A program made the translations under genes and the position numbers. Below are positions 1 to 7,758 of a stretch of DNA of 64,000 bases, piece after piece. The notes under the pieces were generated by a model, which saw only the letters and a program-made list of their open reading frames with translations, did no database searches and had not been told where the DNA came from. Each line of letters opens with the position of its first letter. Position 1 is the stretch's first letter. Origin of the DNA: Amycolatopsis decaplanina DSM 44594 (GTDB taxonomy: Bacteria > Actinomycetota > Actinomycetes > Mycobacteriales > Pseudonocardiaceae); assembly GCF_000342005.1 (NCBI RefSeq), contig NZ_AOHO01000077.1, positions 220,508-284,507 of the forward strand, given 5' to 3'.

Positions 1-850
1 TGATCACGCCTTCCCAGACGTCGGGGACCTCGTCGAGCGAGACCCAGGCGCCGAGGCGCTGCCCGATCATCGGGTTGGTGGACAGGCCGCCGCCGACCCA
101 GACGTCGAAGCCGGGGCCGTGTTCGGGGTGGTTCACGCCGACGAAGGCGACGTCGTTGATCTCGTGCGCGACGTCCTGCTGCCCGGAGACCGCGGTCTTG
201 AACTTGCGCGGCAGGTTCGAGTAGCGCGGATCGCCGATGTAGCGGCGTTTGATCTCGTCGATCGCGGGTGTGCCGTCGATGATCTCGTCGGCGGCGATGC
301 CCGCCACGGGGGAGCCGAGGATGACGCGCGGGCTGTCGCCGCACGCCTCCATCGTGGTCATCCCGGCCTTTTCCAGCTTCGCCCAGATCGTCGGGACGTC
401 CTCGATCTGGATCCAGTGGTACTGGATGTTCTGCCGGTCGGTGATGTCGGCGGTGTCGCGAGCGTGGGTCTGCGAGATCTCGGCGAGCACGGCCAGCTGG
501 TCGGTGGTCAGCGCGCCGCCGTCGAGCCGTACCCGCAGCATGAAGTAGCGGTCGTCGAGCTCTTCGGGCTCCAGCGTCGCGGTGCGGCCGCCGTCGATCC
601 CCGGCTTGCGCTGGGTGTAGAGACCGAACCAGCGGAATCGGCCGCGGAGGTCACCGGGGTCGATCGAATCGAAGCCGCCGCGGGCGTAGATGTTCTCGAT
701 CCGCGCCCGGACGTTGAGCGGGTTGTCGTCCTTCTTGGACCGCTCGTTGGGGTTCAACGGTTCGCGATAGCCCAGTGCCCACTGTCCCTCGCCCCGTTTC
801 TGTTTGACCCGGGGCGTGCGGGCAGGGGTCTCGCGCGTGGGCGACGACAT
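1..850 (-). CDS. sirA: Ferredoxin-dependent sulfite/nitrite reductase, N-terminal part
   Basis: The gene runs off the left edge; about 283 N-terminal residues are present. The enzyme would reduce sulfite to sulfide (or nitrite to ammonia) in the cytoplasm with a siroheme and a 4Fe-4S cluster, taking electrons from ferredoxin. The sequence shows the family N-terminus (GQWALGYREPLNPNE, then RFRWFGLYTQRK), the DITDRQNIQYHWI siroheme-half motif and FVGVNHPEHGPGFDVWVGGG. It resembles mycobacterial SirA closely. The Cys ligands of the cluster lie beyond the window. The ATG at 850 follows a GGAGGA ribosome site at 5-7 nt. The cysteine leader peptide upstream favours a sulfite over a nitrite role. 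Confidence 0.9.
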   Translation of the reverse strand, partial: MSSPTRETPARTPRVKQKRGEGQWALGYREPLNPNERSKKDDNPLNVRARIENIYARGGFDSIDPGDLRGRFRWFGLYTQRKPGIDGGRTATLEPEELDDRYFMLRVRLDGGALTTDQLAVLAEISQTHARDTADITDRQNIQYHWIQIEDVPTIWAKLEKAGMTTMEACGDSPRVILGSPVAGIAADEIIDGTPAIDEIKRRYIGDPRYSNLPRKFKTAVSGQQDVAHEINDVAFVGVNHPEHGPGFDVWVGGGLSTNPMIGQRLGAWVSLDEVPDVWEGVI

Positions 851-886
851 GGGAGTCCTCCGGCAGATCGTGGTGGTGGCGGGGAG

Positions 887-949
887 TCAGCGGTTCGTCG
901 CACAGAGCGCGCTCGCCACACGACGGAGATCCACGTGGCGGCGTGCCAC
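887..949 (-). CDS. Cysteine leader peptide upstream of sirA
   Basis: This is a 20-codon GTG-started open frame that ends 36 nt before the sirA start. Its product contains RHVDLRRVASALC followed by ATNR. The RHVDL...LC pattern belongs to the short putative leader peptides annotated ahead of sulfur-assimilation genes in Streptomyces and relatives. These are thought to sense cysteinyl-tRNA through ribosome stalling at the Cys codon near the end. The single TGT Cys codon is the 16th. The frame is too short for ordinary gene callers. Function is inferred from motif and position. Confidence 0.75.
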   Translation of the reverse strand: MARRHVDLRRVASALCATNR

Positions 950-1125
950 GAGGGTGATTCCGGCGCGGGTCATTCATTCAGCGTGCCACGCGCCCACTAT
1001 GTGGTCTAGGCCGGTCCGGATACTGGGAACAGCTTTCGGAGGCGACTGTTTTCGCAGGTCAAACCCCTGTTTCGAAGGTCAAGCCCGGGTTCGTCGCCAT
1101 CACTGTGACGCAGAACGCGCACGAC

Positions 1126-1698
1126 TCAAGATGGCAGGACGCGGTCCACGAGGATGCGGATGACGTCTTCGTCGGCGACGTCCGCGAGCACCTCCGGCAG
1201 GGTGAGCCGTTCGACGGTGAGCCCGGTCAGCGCGAGGTACATCAGCAGTACCTCGGCACGCCCGCCCGGCATCCCCGCCGCGACGTGCCAGTCGACGCTC
1301 ATGTCGATGCTTTCGCGGATGGTCTTCGTCAGCTCGGCCGAGAGATCCGGGCGCCGGGTGGCTTCGAGACGGAGTTCCAGCAAGGCGAGATAAGGCTCGC
1401 GGTGCCCGGTCAGCCGCCCCATGAGTTCGCCGAGCAGGACGCCGACCCGGTCGTGGGACGGCGTCTCCGCCTGTGGGTTCGCCATGACGTCGGCCGGTGC
1501 CGACAGTCGTTCGTGTACGCGGACGCCGACCTCGCCGAGCAGCTGGTCCCGGTTGCGGAAGTAGTTGGACGTCGTTCCCGGCGGGACGCCCGCCTCGACG
1601 TCCACGGCGCGGTAGGTGAGGCCACGGGCGCCCTCGCGGGCGAGGACGGTGATGGCGGCGTCGGTGAGCGCGGTCCGGCGCTCCGGGTTCTGTCGCAT
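1126..1698 (-). CDS. TetR family transcriptional regulator
   Basis: A 190-residue one-component repressor. Residues 8-55 form the helix-turn-helix (RTALTDAAITVLAREGARGLTYRAV, then GTTSNYFRNRDQLL), typical of TetR. The C-terminal ligand pocket is not assignable to a subgroup. It is divergent from the VOC gene at 1781, with 82 nt between the two starts, and a palindrome overlies the probable shared promoter. It therefore most likely controls itself and the VOC gene. The inducer is unknown. Confidence 0.85.
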   Translation of the reverse strand: MRQNPERRTALTDAAITVLAREGARGLTYRAVDVEAGVPPGTTSNYFRNRDQLLGEVGVRVHERLSAPADVMANPQAETPSHDRVGVLLGELMGRLTGHREPYLALLELRLEATRRPDLSAELTKTIRESIDMSVDWHVAAGMPGGRAEVLLMYLALTGLTVERLTLPEVLADVADEDVIRILVDRVLPS

Positions 1699-1727
1699 CG
1701 GGACATTCTCCTTGCCTCGGTCAAACC

Positions 1728-1741
1728 ACTATGCTTATAGT
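1728..1741. promoter_or_regulatory. Candidate TetR operator over a divergent promoter
   Basis: ACTAT-GCTT-ATAGT is a perfect 5-bp-armed inverted repeat lying between the TetR and VOC starts. Read forward it contains TATAGT, and read backward CATAGT. Both could be -10 elements, so a protein bound here would block both directions. A wider inverted repeat (AACCACT at 1724-1730 and AGTGGTT at 1753-1759) surrounds it. Confidence 0.4.
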
Positions 1742-1780
1742 ACTACACGTCAAGTGGTTCAAACTGGGAGGAAACACCAG

Positions 1781-2194
1781 ATGCGACTCAACGGTTTCGG
1801 TGCCTGCGCGGTCGTCGACGACATCGCCGAGACCACCGCCTGGTGGAAGCGGCACCTGCAGCTGACGGTGACGATCGAGCTGGACTGGTTCTCCAGCCTC
1901 AACGTCGGGGTGCCGGGTTATGAGATGAGCTTCGTGAAGCGCGGCCACAAGTCCACGCCGGAGCCTTGGCGGGCGCAGGAACCCGCCGGATCGATGGTCG
2001 GGCTGATGGTCGCCGACGCGGCGGGCGAGTACGAGCGGTTGCGCGAGGAAGGGGTCAAGATCGTGACGGAACCCGTGGACGAGGAATTCGGCCAGCGGCA
2101 CTTCTATATCGAGGACCTGAACGGCTTCCTGATCGACATCATCGAGCCGATCCCGCCGTCCGCGGAGTGGCTGGCCGCTAACGGGTTGGCCTAG
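1781..2194 (+). CDS. VOC (glyoxalase/bleomycin-resistance) family protein
   Basis: A 137-residue single vicinal-oxygen-chelate fold protein. It opens with GACAVVDDIAETTAWWKRHLQ, as in glyoxalase-like proteins, and ends in the usual DLNGFLIDIIE strand carrying the last metal-ligand Glu. The substrate cannot be told. Members act as dioxygenases, isomerases or antibiotic-binding proteins. The chosen ATG has a GGGAGG site 9 nt upstream; longer upstream frames lack a ribosome site and would cross the promoter. It is paired divergently with the TetR gene, so small-molecule induction is likely. Confidence 0.8.
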   Translation: MRLNGFGACAVVDDIAETTAWWKRHLQLTVTIELDWFSSLNVGVPGYEMSFVKRGHKSTPEPWRAQEPAGSMVGLMVADAAGEYERLREEGVKIVTEPVDEEFGQRHFYIEDLNGFLIDIIEPIPPSAEWLAANGLA

Positions 2195-2279
2195 TACCGC
2201 TTCGGGTGAGTGAGGCCGCGCGGGGCCGTCTTCGCCGCTAGCTTCGGTCTCCGATCCACAGAGGACGGAGGAGTTGCGC

Positions 2280-2636
2280 ATGCGCCGATGGGTGGTCGCC
2301 GCGATGGTGCTGGCGTCCCTGCTGATCCCCGGCACCGCTTCCGGGGCTCAGCAGGGCTGCAGGCTGGTCTCGCCCGAAGAGGGGGCGGTACTGCACAAGG
2401 GCGACTCGTACCGGTTCGAGGCGGTCGGCTGCTCGCCGGACGTCCGGGGACACCTGTCCCATACGGTGCTGGTCGAGGTGGCCATGAGCCGCGACGCCGT
2501 GACGGACGATCACGGCGACTGGTCGCTCGATTACGTGGTCAACGACTACTCGTTGAGCTTGGAGACCCTCGTCTGGGTGCGGTTCGAGGACGGTACCCGC
2601 TCCACCTCGGTCAAGGTGTTCATCGCCGACCGCTGA
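2280..2636 (+). CDS. Small secreted protein of unknown function
   Basis: The 118-residue product begins MRRWVVAAMVLASLLIPGTASGAQQG, a clear Sec signal peptide with probable cleavage after TASGA (about residue 20). The mature part is about 95 residues with two cysteines and resembles an Ig-like or beta-sandwich domain in its alternating pattern. I do not recognise a family. GGAGGA sits 7-12 nt before the ATG; an in-frame TTG at 2274 is a poorer start. A hairpin 8 nt after the stop probably ends the transcript. Confidence 0.7.
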   Translation: MRRWVVAAMVLASLLIPGTASGAQQGCRLVSPEEGAVLHKGDSYRFEAVGCSPDVRGHLSHTVLVEVAMSRDAVTDDHGDWSLDYVVNDYSLSLETLVWVRFEDGTRSTSVKVFIADR

Positions 2637-2643
2637 CCCACCT

Positions 2644-2683
2644 CCGTGAAGGCCTCGTTCCCCGGGGAAGGAGGCCTTCGCGG
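2644..2683. terminator. Hairpin of the GTGAAGGCC family
   Basis: Two 20-bp arms, CCGTGAAGGCCTCGTTCCCC and its complement with two mismatches, meet with no loop bases. The element sits 8 nt after the secreted-protein stop and 18 nt before the hemW start. It probably terminates the upstream gene, but it would also lie in any hemW read-through leader. There is no U-tract. Confidence 0.6.
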
Positions 2684-2701
2684 CGTGGGGGACACTGGGG
2701 T

Positions 2702-3916
2702 GTGCCCGCGTTGCTGCCCGAATCCACCACGCCCGTCGAGTCCGCGCTTCCCGAGAGCGCGCTGGAAGGGCTCGGCACGCGACCCTTCGGCGTCTACGTG
2801 CACGTTCCGTTCTGCGCGACCCGATGCGGCTACTGCGACTTCAACACCTACACCGCCGGAGAACTGGACAGCGATTCGTCACCCCAGTCCTGGCTCGAAG
2901 GCCTCAAGCGCGAGTTCGACCTGGCCGCGCGGGTGCTGAAGAAGCCGCCGGCGGTCGACACCGTCTTCGTCGGCGGCGGCACCCCGTCCCTTCTCGGCGC
3001 CGACGGGCTCCGAAGCGTTCTCGACGCCGTTCGTGACACTTTCGGGCTCGCGCCGGGCGCCGAGGTGACGACCGAGTCCAATCCGGAGTCCACCTCGCCC
3101 GAGTTCTTCGCGGGCATCCGCGACGCCGGGTACAACCGGATCTCGCTCGGGATGCAGTCCGCCGCGCAGCACGTGTTGAAGATCCTCGACCGGGTGCACA
3201 CGGCGGGCCGTCCGGTCGCGGCCGCCGAAGAGGCGCGCGCCGCCGGGTTCGAACACGTCAACCTCGACGTCATCTACGGCACCCCGGGGGAACGGGTCGA
3301 AGATCTCCAGGCTTCGCTGGACGCGGTGCTGGCCGCCGGCGTCGACCACGTCTCGGCGTACGCGCTGATCGTCGAAGAGGGCACCGCGCTCGCCCGCCGC
3401 ATCCGCCGCGGCGAACTGCCCGCGCCGGACGATGACGTGCTGGCCGCCGACTACGAGATGATCGACCGCGTCCTCGCCTCGGCGGGATTGCGCTGGTACG
3501 AGGTGTCCAACTGGGCGACCTCGGAAGAAGCCCGCTGCCGGCACAACATCGGCTACTGGCGCGGCGGCGACTGGTGGGGCGCCGGACCCGGCGCGCACAG
3601 CCATGTCGGCGGCGTCCGCTGGTGGAACGTCAAGCACCCGGCCCGCTACGCCGCGTCCCTCGCGGCCGGGGACTCACCGGCCGCGGGCCGCGAATCGCTG
3701 ACCGACGAAGACCGGCATCTCGAACGCGTGATGCTGGAACTCCGGCTGTCCGAAGGGCTTCCGCTCGACGCCCTCGACGACGACGGCAGGGCCGAAGCCC
3801 GTGCCGCCGCCGCCGAGGGGTTGCTCGAACAGTCCGCTTTGGATGGTCACGGTCGTGCGGTGCTGACCGATCGCGGCCGGTTGCTGGCCGACGGTCTGGT
3901 GCGCCGTCTCACGTGA
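2702..3916 (+). CDS. hemW: Radical SAM heme chaperone HemW
   Basis: A 404-residue protein of the HemN-like family, now regarded as a heme chaperone rather than coproporphyrinogen dehydrogenase. The radical SAM cluster motif CATRCGYC lies at about residue 35, followed by FVGGGTPSLL (SAM contact), RISLGMQS, and the HemN C-terminal domain (RCRHNIGYWRGGDWWGAGPGAHS). The GTG at 2702 gives the family-length N-terminus; upstream in-frame sequence overlaps another gene in a different frame and is not coding. In M. tuberculosis hemW also lies near sirA. Confidence 0.93.
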   Translation: MPALLPESTTPVESALPESALEGLGTRPFGVYVHVPFCATRCGYCDFNTYTAGELDSDSSPQSWLEGLKREFDLAARVLKKPPAVDTVFVGGGTPSLLGADGLRSVLDAVRDTFGLAPGAEVTTESNPESTSPEFFAGIRDAGYNRISLGMQSAAQHVLKILDRVHTAGRPVAAAEEARAAGFEHVNLDVIYGTPGERVEDLQASLDAVLAAGVDHVSAYALIVEEGTALARRIRRGELPAPDDDVLAADYEMIDRVLASAGLRWYEVSNWATSEEARCRHNIGYWRGGDWWGAGPGAHSHVGGVRWWNVKHPARYAASLAAGDSPAAGRESLTDEDRHLERVMLELRLSEGLPLDALDDDGRAEARAAAAEGLLEQSALDGHGRAVLTDRGRLLADGLVRRLT

Positions 3917-3924
3917 GTCGTGGA

Positions 3925-3972
3925 TCTCGTGAGTGGTGAGGACGGTTCTAACCGTCCTCACCACTCACGAGA
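3925..3972. repeat. Dispersed palindrome, copy A (likely bidirectional terminator)
   Basis: Perfect inverted repeat with 23-bp arms (TCTCGTGAGTGGTGAGGACG, then GTT) and a 2-nt centre. It lies between the convergent hemW gene and the membrane-protein gene, whose TGA stop (3965-3967) falls inside the right arm. It is one of six copies in the window. Confidence 0.85.
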
Positions 3973-4660
3973 CGTGCCCCAGAGCCCGGTCGACCCACCG
4001 CCCCACCGGCAGCGCCACGATCACCGCCGCGAGTACCAGGTGCACCAGCATGAACACGACCGCGACCGGAACGCTCGGCGGTCCGCCGAGGAACACGATC
4101 ATGTGCGAGGCCCACTTGAGCTCGGTCGGTTTCGTCCCGGCCGACCAGACGTCGTTGAGCGCCCAGAACGTCAGGTCGTTCGCGCCCGAGATCACCACCA
4201 GGATCGACGCGGCACCTGCCTTGAGCACGTTCGCCGTACGGCCGCCGCCCAGCCGGTACGCCATCAGTCCGAAAAGGACGATGAACGTCACGATGAACAG
4301 CTCGAATTGGTACACCGGCTGGAAGGCGTCCTCATCGGTGGCTGCGTTCCTGGCGAAGGCCTGGATCCGCATGATCAGCTCGGTGTCCAAATAGGACATG
4401 TAGACGAACACCGCGAGCACGATCAGCGCCGGACCCCATTTGGTGCGCGGGAAGAGCGCCACCGTGGCGACCGCGAACACGAACGGGCACAGCTTGAAGG
4501 CCCAGTCGACGACGTTGTCCAGCGTCTGGTCCGGCGGCAGGATCACCATGATCAGCAGCGTGGTCACCACGGCCGGGACGGCGGGCACCAGCCACAGCCA
4601 TTTGCGCCGCCGGTAAAGCGCGGGAACCCAGCCGTCCGTGTCGGGCAGTGTGGCGGTCAC
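3965..4660 (-). CDS. Six-helix membrane protein of the carbamoyltransferase operon
   Basis: A 231-residue integral membrane protein with about six hydrophobic segments, beginning near KWLWLVPAVPAVVTTLLIMVI and ending with VAVVFMLVHLVLAAVIVAL. No catalytic motif or known family is recognised. Its GTG overlaps the stop of the carbamoyltransferase gene by 4 nt (GTGA), so the two are translationally coupled and it is the last gene of a four-gene operon. It may be a membrane partner of the carbamoyltransferase or an unrelated acyltransferase-like scaffold. Both are guesses. Confidence 0.75.
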   Translation of the reverse strand: MTATLPDTDGWVPALYRRRKWLWLVPAVPAVVTTLLIMVILPPDQTLDNVVDWAFKLCPFVFAVATVALFPRTKWGPALIVLAVFVYMSYLDTELIMRIQAFARNAATDEDAFQPVYQFELFIVTFIVLFGLMAYRLGGGRTANVLKAGAASILVVISGANDLTFWALNDVWSAGTKPTELKWASHMIVFLGGPPSVPVAVVFMLVHLVLAAVIVALPVGRWVDRALGHVS

Positions 4661-6459
4661 AGGTCGTCCTTCTCTGCCCAGAACGGCCCGAGGGCGAGCG
4701 CGTCGACGTCGGTCTTCAGGTAGCAGGCCACCGCGTCGGCCGGGCTGGCGACGATCGGTTCGTTGTTGTCGTTGAACGAGGTGTTGACCACCATCGGCAC
4801 ACCGGTGATCTTTTCGAACTCGCTGATCATCCGGTAGTACAGCGGATTGTCCGACTCGCTCACCGTCTGCACGCGGGCGGTCCCGTCGACGTGGGTGATG
4901 GCCGGGACCTCGTCGCGTTTGTCCGGCAGGACGTCGAACACCAGCAGCATCACCGGCGACGGATAGTCGCTGACGAACCAGTCGCCCGCGCGTTCCGCCA
5001 GGCACGACGGCGCGAACGGCCGGAACGCCTCGCGGTGCTTGACCTTCTCGTTCATCCGCGTCTTCGAGTCGGGGTCGCGCGGGTCGGCCACCAGCGAGCG
5101 GTTGCCGAGCGCGCGCGGCCCGCATTCCATCCGCCCCTGCACCCAGCCGATGATCTTGCCCTCGGAGATCTTCTTCGCCGTGTGCGCGGCGATGTCGTCG
5201 ACCTTGGTGTAGCGGACCCCGGCGTCCTGCAGCGCCAGTTCCATCTCCGCTTCGGTGTAGTCCGGACCGGTGTAGGTGTAGCCGTCGCGAGGACGCGGCT
5301 TGCCGTACTTGCCGACCGACACCTCCAACGCCGAGCCGAGCGCGCAGCCGTCGTCGGCGGCCGCGGGCTGGGCGAAGAAGTCCTCGAACGGGGTTTCCAG
5401 CAGGATCCGTCCGTTCATCACGCTGTTCAGCGCGACGCCGCCCGCGACGCACAGCCGCTTCGATCCGGTCTCCCGCTGCAGCCAGCGCGCGATGTGCAGT
5501 CCCGCTTCCTCCAGGGTGACCTGCAGCGCGTAGGCGATGTCGCAGTAGTGCTGCGGCACCGGGTTCTCCGCGGTGACCCGGGTCTTGGGCCGCGCCGGGC
5601 CGAACAGATCGGTGAACTTCTTGGACATCACGTGCTTGCCGGTGCGGTGGTGGCCGAAGAAGCTCAGGTCGAGCTCGTACCCGCCGTCGTCGTCGAGGTG
5701 GATCAGCTGCTTGAACGCGTCGACGTAGGTGTCGGCACCGAGCGGTGCCAGCCCCATGATCTTGCCTTCGTCACGGGTCGGGTAGAAGCCGAGGTAGCCG
5801 GTGACCCCGGCGTACATCGCGCCGAGCGAGTGCGGGAACTTGATCCGCCGGATGTCGATGATCCGGTTTCCCTTGCCGTGCCCCAGATAGGTCGCGGTGC
5901 CGTCGCTGCCGATGCCGTCGAAGGTGAGCACCGCCGACTCTTCCCACGGCGAGATGAAGTACCCGCTGGCGGCGTGCGCCTTGTGGTGGTCGACCAGATG
6001 CGTCTTGAACTTCGTCGGGCCGCTCCAGCCCACGGCTTCCTTCACATCGCGTTCGAGGGTGTAGGACCGCTTGATGTGCGCGAGCACCGCGCCGCCGACG
6101 TGGTAGTCGTCGACCCCTTTGCCGCCACCGGTCTTGAACGTCTCCACCATGCCGGCCGAGGAGCCGCCTTCGTCGCCGTTCTGGTTGCGGAACACCTCCA
6201 GCGTCGCCGGGAAGTACTTCGCGAACACCTTCGCGGCGTGGATGCCTTCGCGCCAGCGCTGCCAGTAGTAGGCGACGTGGTCGACGTCGGCGAGGGTGAT
6301 CCCGCCGCGCTCCAAGCAGAACTTGATCGCCTCCGCGGGGAAGTCCCCGTCGTGCTTCACCCGGGTGAAGCGTTCTTCCTCGGCGAAAGCGATGATCTCG
6401 CCGTCGCGCACGAGCGCGGCGGCCGAGTCGTGGACCCTGCTGATTCCCAGTACGTACAT
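4657..6459 (-). CDS. NodU/CmcH-type O-carbamoyltransferase
   Basis: A 600-residue enzyme expected to move the carbamoyl group of carbamoyl phosphate, through carbamoyl-AMP, onto a hydroxyl of a sugar or natural product. The sequence shows the Kae1-like domain (MYVLGISRVHDSAAAL, FAEEERFTRVKHDG) and the metal-binding DHHKAHAAS at 157-165. It also has LTFDGIGSDGT, GGVALNSVMNG, and the carbamoyltransferase C-terminal domain with GPRALGNRSLVADPR. All usual landmarks are intact and the length is normal. It follows a flippase-like gene by 21 nt. The acceptor is unknown, but the neighbouring glycosyltransferase suggests a lipid-linked sugar. Confidence 0.9.
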   Translation of the reverse strand: MYVLGISRVHDSAAALVRDGEIIAFAEEERFTRVKHDGDFPAEAIKFCLERGGITLADVDHVAYYWQRWREGIHAAKVFAKYFPATLEVFRNQNGDEGGSSAGMVETFKTGGGKGVDDYHVGGAVLAHIKRSYTLERDVKEAVGWSGPTKFKTHLVDHHKAHAASGYFISPWEESAVLTFDGIGSDGTATYLGHGKGNRIIDIRRIKFPHSLGAMYAGVTGYLGFYPTRDEGKIMGLAPLGADTYVDAFKQLIHLDDDGGYELDLSFFGHHRTGKHVMSKKFTDLFGPARPKTRVTAENPVPQHYCDIAYALQVTLEEAGLHIARWLQRETGSKRLCVAGGVALNSVMNGRILLETPFEDFFAQPAAADDGCALGSALEVSVGKYGKPRPRDGYTYTGPDYTEAEMELALQDAGVRYTKVDDIAAHTAKKISEGKIIGWVQGRMECGPRALGNRSLVADPRDPDSKTRMNEKVKHREAFRPFAPSCLAERAGDWFVSDYPSPVMLLVFDVLPDKRDEVPAITHVDGTARVQTVSESDNPLYYRMISEFEKITGVPMVVNTSFNDNNEPIVASPADAVACYLKTDVDALALGPFWAEKDDL

Positions 6460-6480
6460 GTTCCTTCTCCAGTGCGACGT

Positions 6481-7758
6481 TCAGAGTTCGGGGTGGTGGC
6501 GGCGCAGCAGCCGCCGGAGCACGGTCGCCCGCGCGCCGATGGCGAAGACGAGGGCGGCGAACCCGCCGACCGGTCCCATCGCCGGGACGAGCGCGGCGGC
6601 GGCCAGCGGGGTGGCGATCAGTCCGGCGATCGAGGCCGACGCGGTGAGGGTGAGAACCTTGCTGTTGGTGTTCTCGATCAGGAATCCCGCGTAAAGCCGG
6701 ACAGCGAACAGCACCGTTTCGACCAGGACGAAGACGCCGAGGACCACGTACGCGCCGACGGTGTCTTCGGCGGTCAGCACCGCACGGGCCGCCGGGATGA
6801 CGAGGGCGATCCCCGCCAGGACGAGGAACGCGAGCGAGCCCCGTTCGACCAGTTTCAGCAGCTCGACCGCACGGGCCCGGCCCGCCGCCGCGCCGCTGCC
6901 GCGCAGCCGGGCCGAAATCGTCGGCTGGTGCACCCGGAGCTGATAGAACAACAGCGAGCAGAACGCGCTGCTGGCCAGCAAGGCGACGTAGAACGGCCCA
7001 CTGTCGACGGTCCGGCCCGCCAGTGCCAGCACGCCGAACACCGTCGACGTCGCGAGGACGTCCAGCACCTCGGTCATCCCGAGCAGCACGGTGGTCCGGC
7101 CGAAGGCGGGCAGGAGCCGGTGCCCGTCGATCCTTTCCCCGCGTAGCCACTTCTTCGGCAGCAGCGCCGCGGAGAAGCCGAGAATGAGCAGGATCCCGCC
7201 GAGCAACAGGCCGAGGTGCGTCAACGGTGACCAGCGGACGAACCAGGTGCCCGCGGTCACGGCGCCGACCACCAGCGCGCCCGCCGTGAACGCCAGGGCG
7301 TCCAAAGTGGACTTCCCGGTGAAGCGGTGCAGGCCGGAGACGGTCATCAGCAGGCCACCGGAGATCGACCAGCCCGCGGCCGTCAGGTACAGCGCGACGT
7401 CCGAGTCCGGCGCGACGATCAGCGCGACCGCCATCGCCGCCAAGACCACCACTACCGGGACGACGGCGACCCGGACGGCCAAGGCCGCGACCGCGTCCCG
7501 GGTCATCCGCAGGCGGGGCAGGCATTTCAGCGCCGACTTCTCCGCCGCGGACGGCACGAAGTTGAGCCACGTCATCAGCCCGAGCGCGGTGGCGAACCGG
7601 CCGTAGTCGTGCGCACCCCACGCGGTGACCAGCACCAGGCCCATCGCCTGGATCGCCAGCCGGAAGACGCCACGCCCGGCGAGCAGCCGGAGCACCATCG
7701 ACGGCTTCGGCGCCGCGATCGACGCGGTGCCGGCGCCGGTGAGCGAGGTGCCGGTCAA
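6481..7758 (-). CDS. Flippase-like polytopic membrane protein (MOP/Wzx type)
   Basis: A 425-residue protein with about twelve hydrophobic segments arranged like polysaccharide or lipid-linked-oligosaccharide exporters of the MOP superfamily. It starts RLLAGRGVFRLAIQAMGLVL, as in Wzx-like proteins, and has a basic C-terminal tail (RRLLRRHHPEL). It overlaps the glycosyltransferase/ATP-grasp gene by 4 nt (ATGA). The likely job is to move the product of that enzyme across the membrane. The family call rests on topology and context rather than a diagnostic motif. Confidence 0.7.
   Translation of the reverse strand: MTGTSLTGAGTASIAAPKPSMVLRLLAGRGVFRLAIQAMGLVLVTAWGAHDYGRFATALGLMTWLNFVPSAAEKSALKCLPRLRMTRDAVAALAVRVAVVPVVVVLAAMAVALIVAPDSDVALYLTAAGWSISGGLLMTVSGLHRFTGKSTLDALAFTAGALVVGAVTAGTWFVRWSPLTHLGLLLGGILLILGFSAALLPKKWLRGERIDGHRLLPAFGRTTVLLGMTEVLDVLATSTVFGVLALAGRTVDSGPFYVALLASSAFCSLLFYQLRVHQPTISARLRGSGAAAGRARAVELLKLVERGSLAFLVLAGIALVIPAARAVLTAEDTVGAYVVLGVFVLVETVLFAVRLYAGFLIENTNSKVLTLTASASIAGLIATPLAAAALVPAMGPVGGFAALVFAIGARATVLRRLLRRHHPEL

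Noticed and set aside
4648..7146. Long plus-strand open frame of 832 codons
   Set aside because: It is antisense to the carbamoyltransferase and flippase genes; its Arg/Val/Asp-rich, repetitive product is typical of mirror frames in high-GC DNA.
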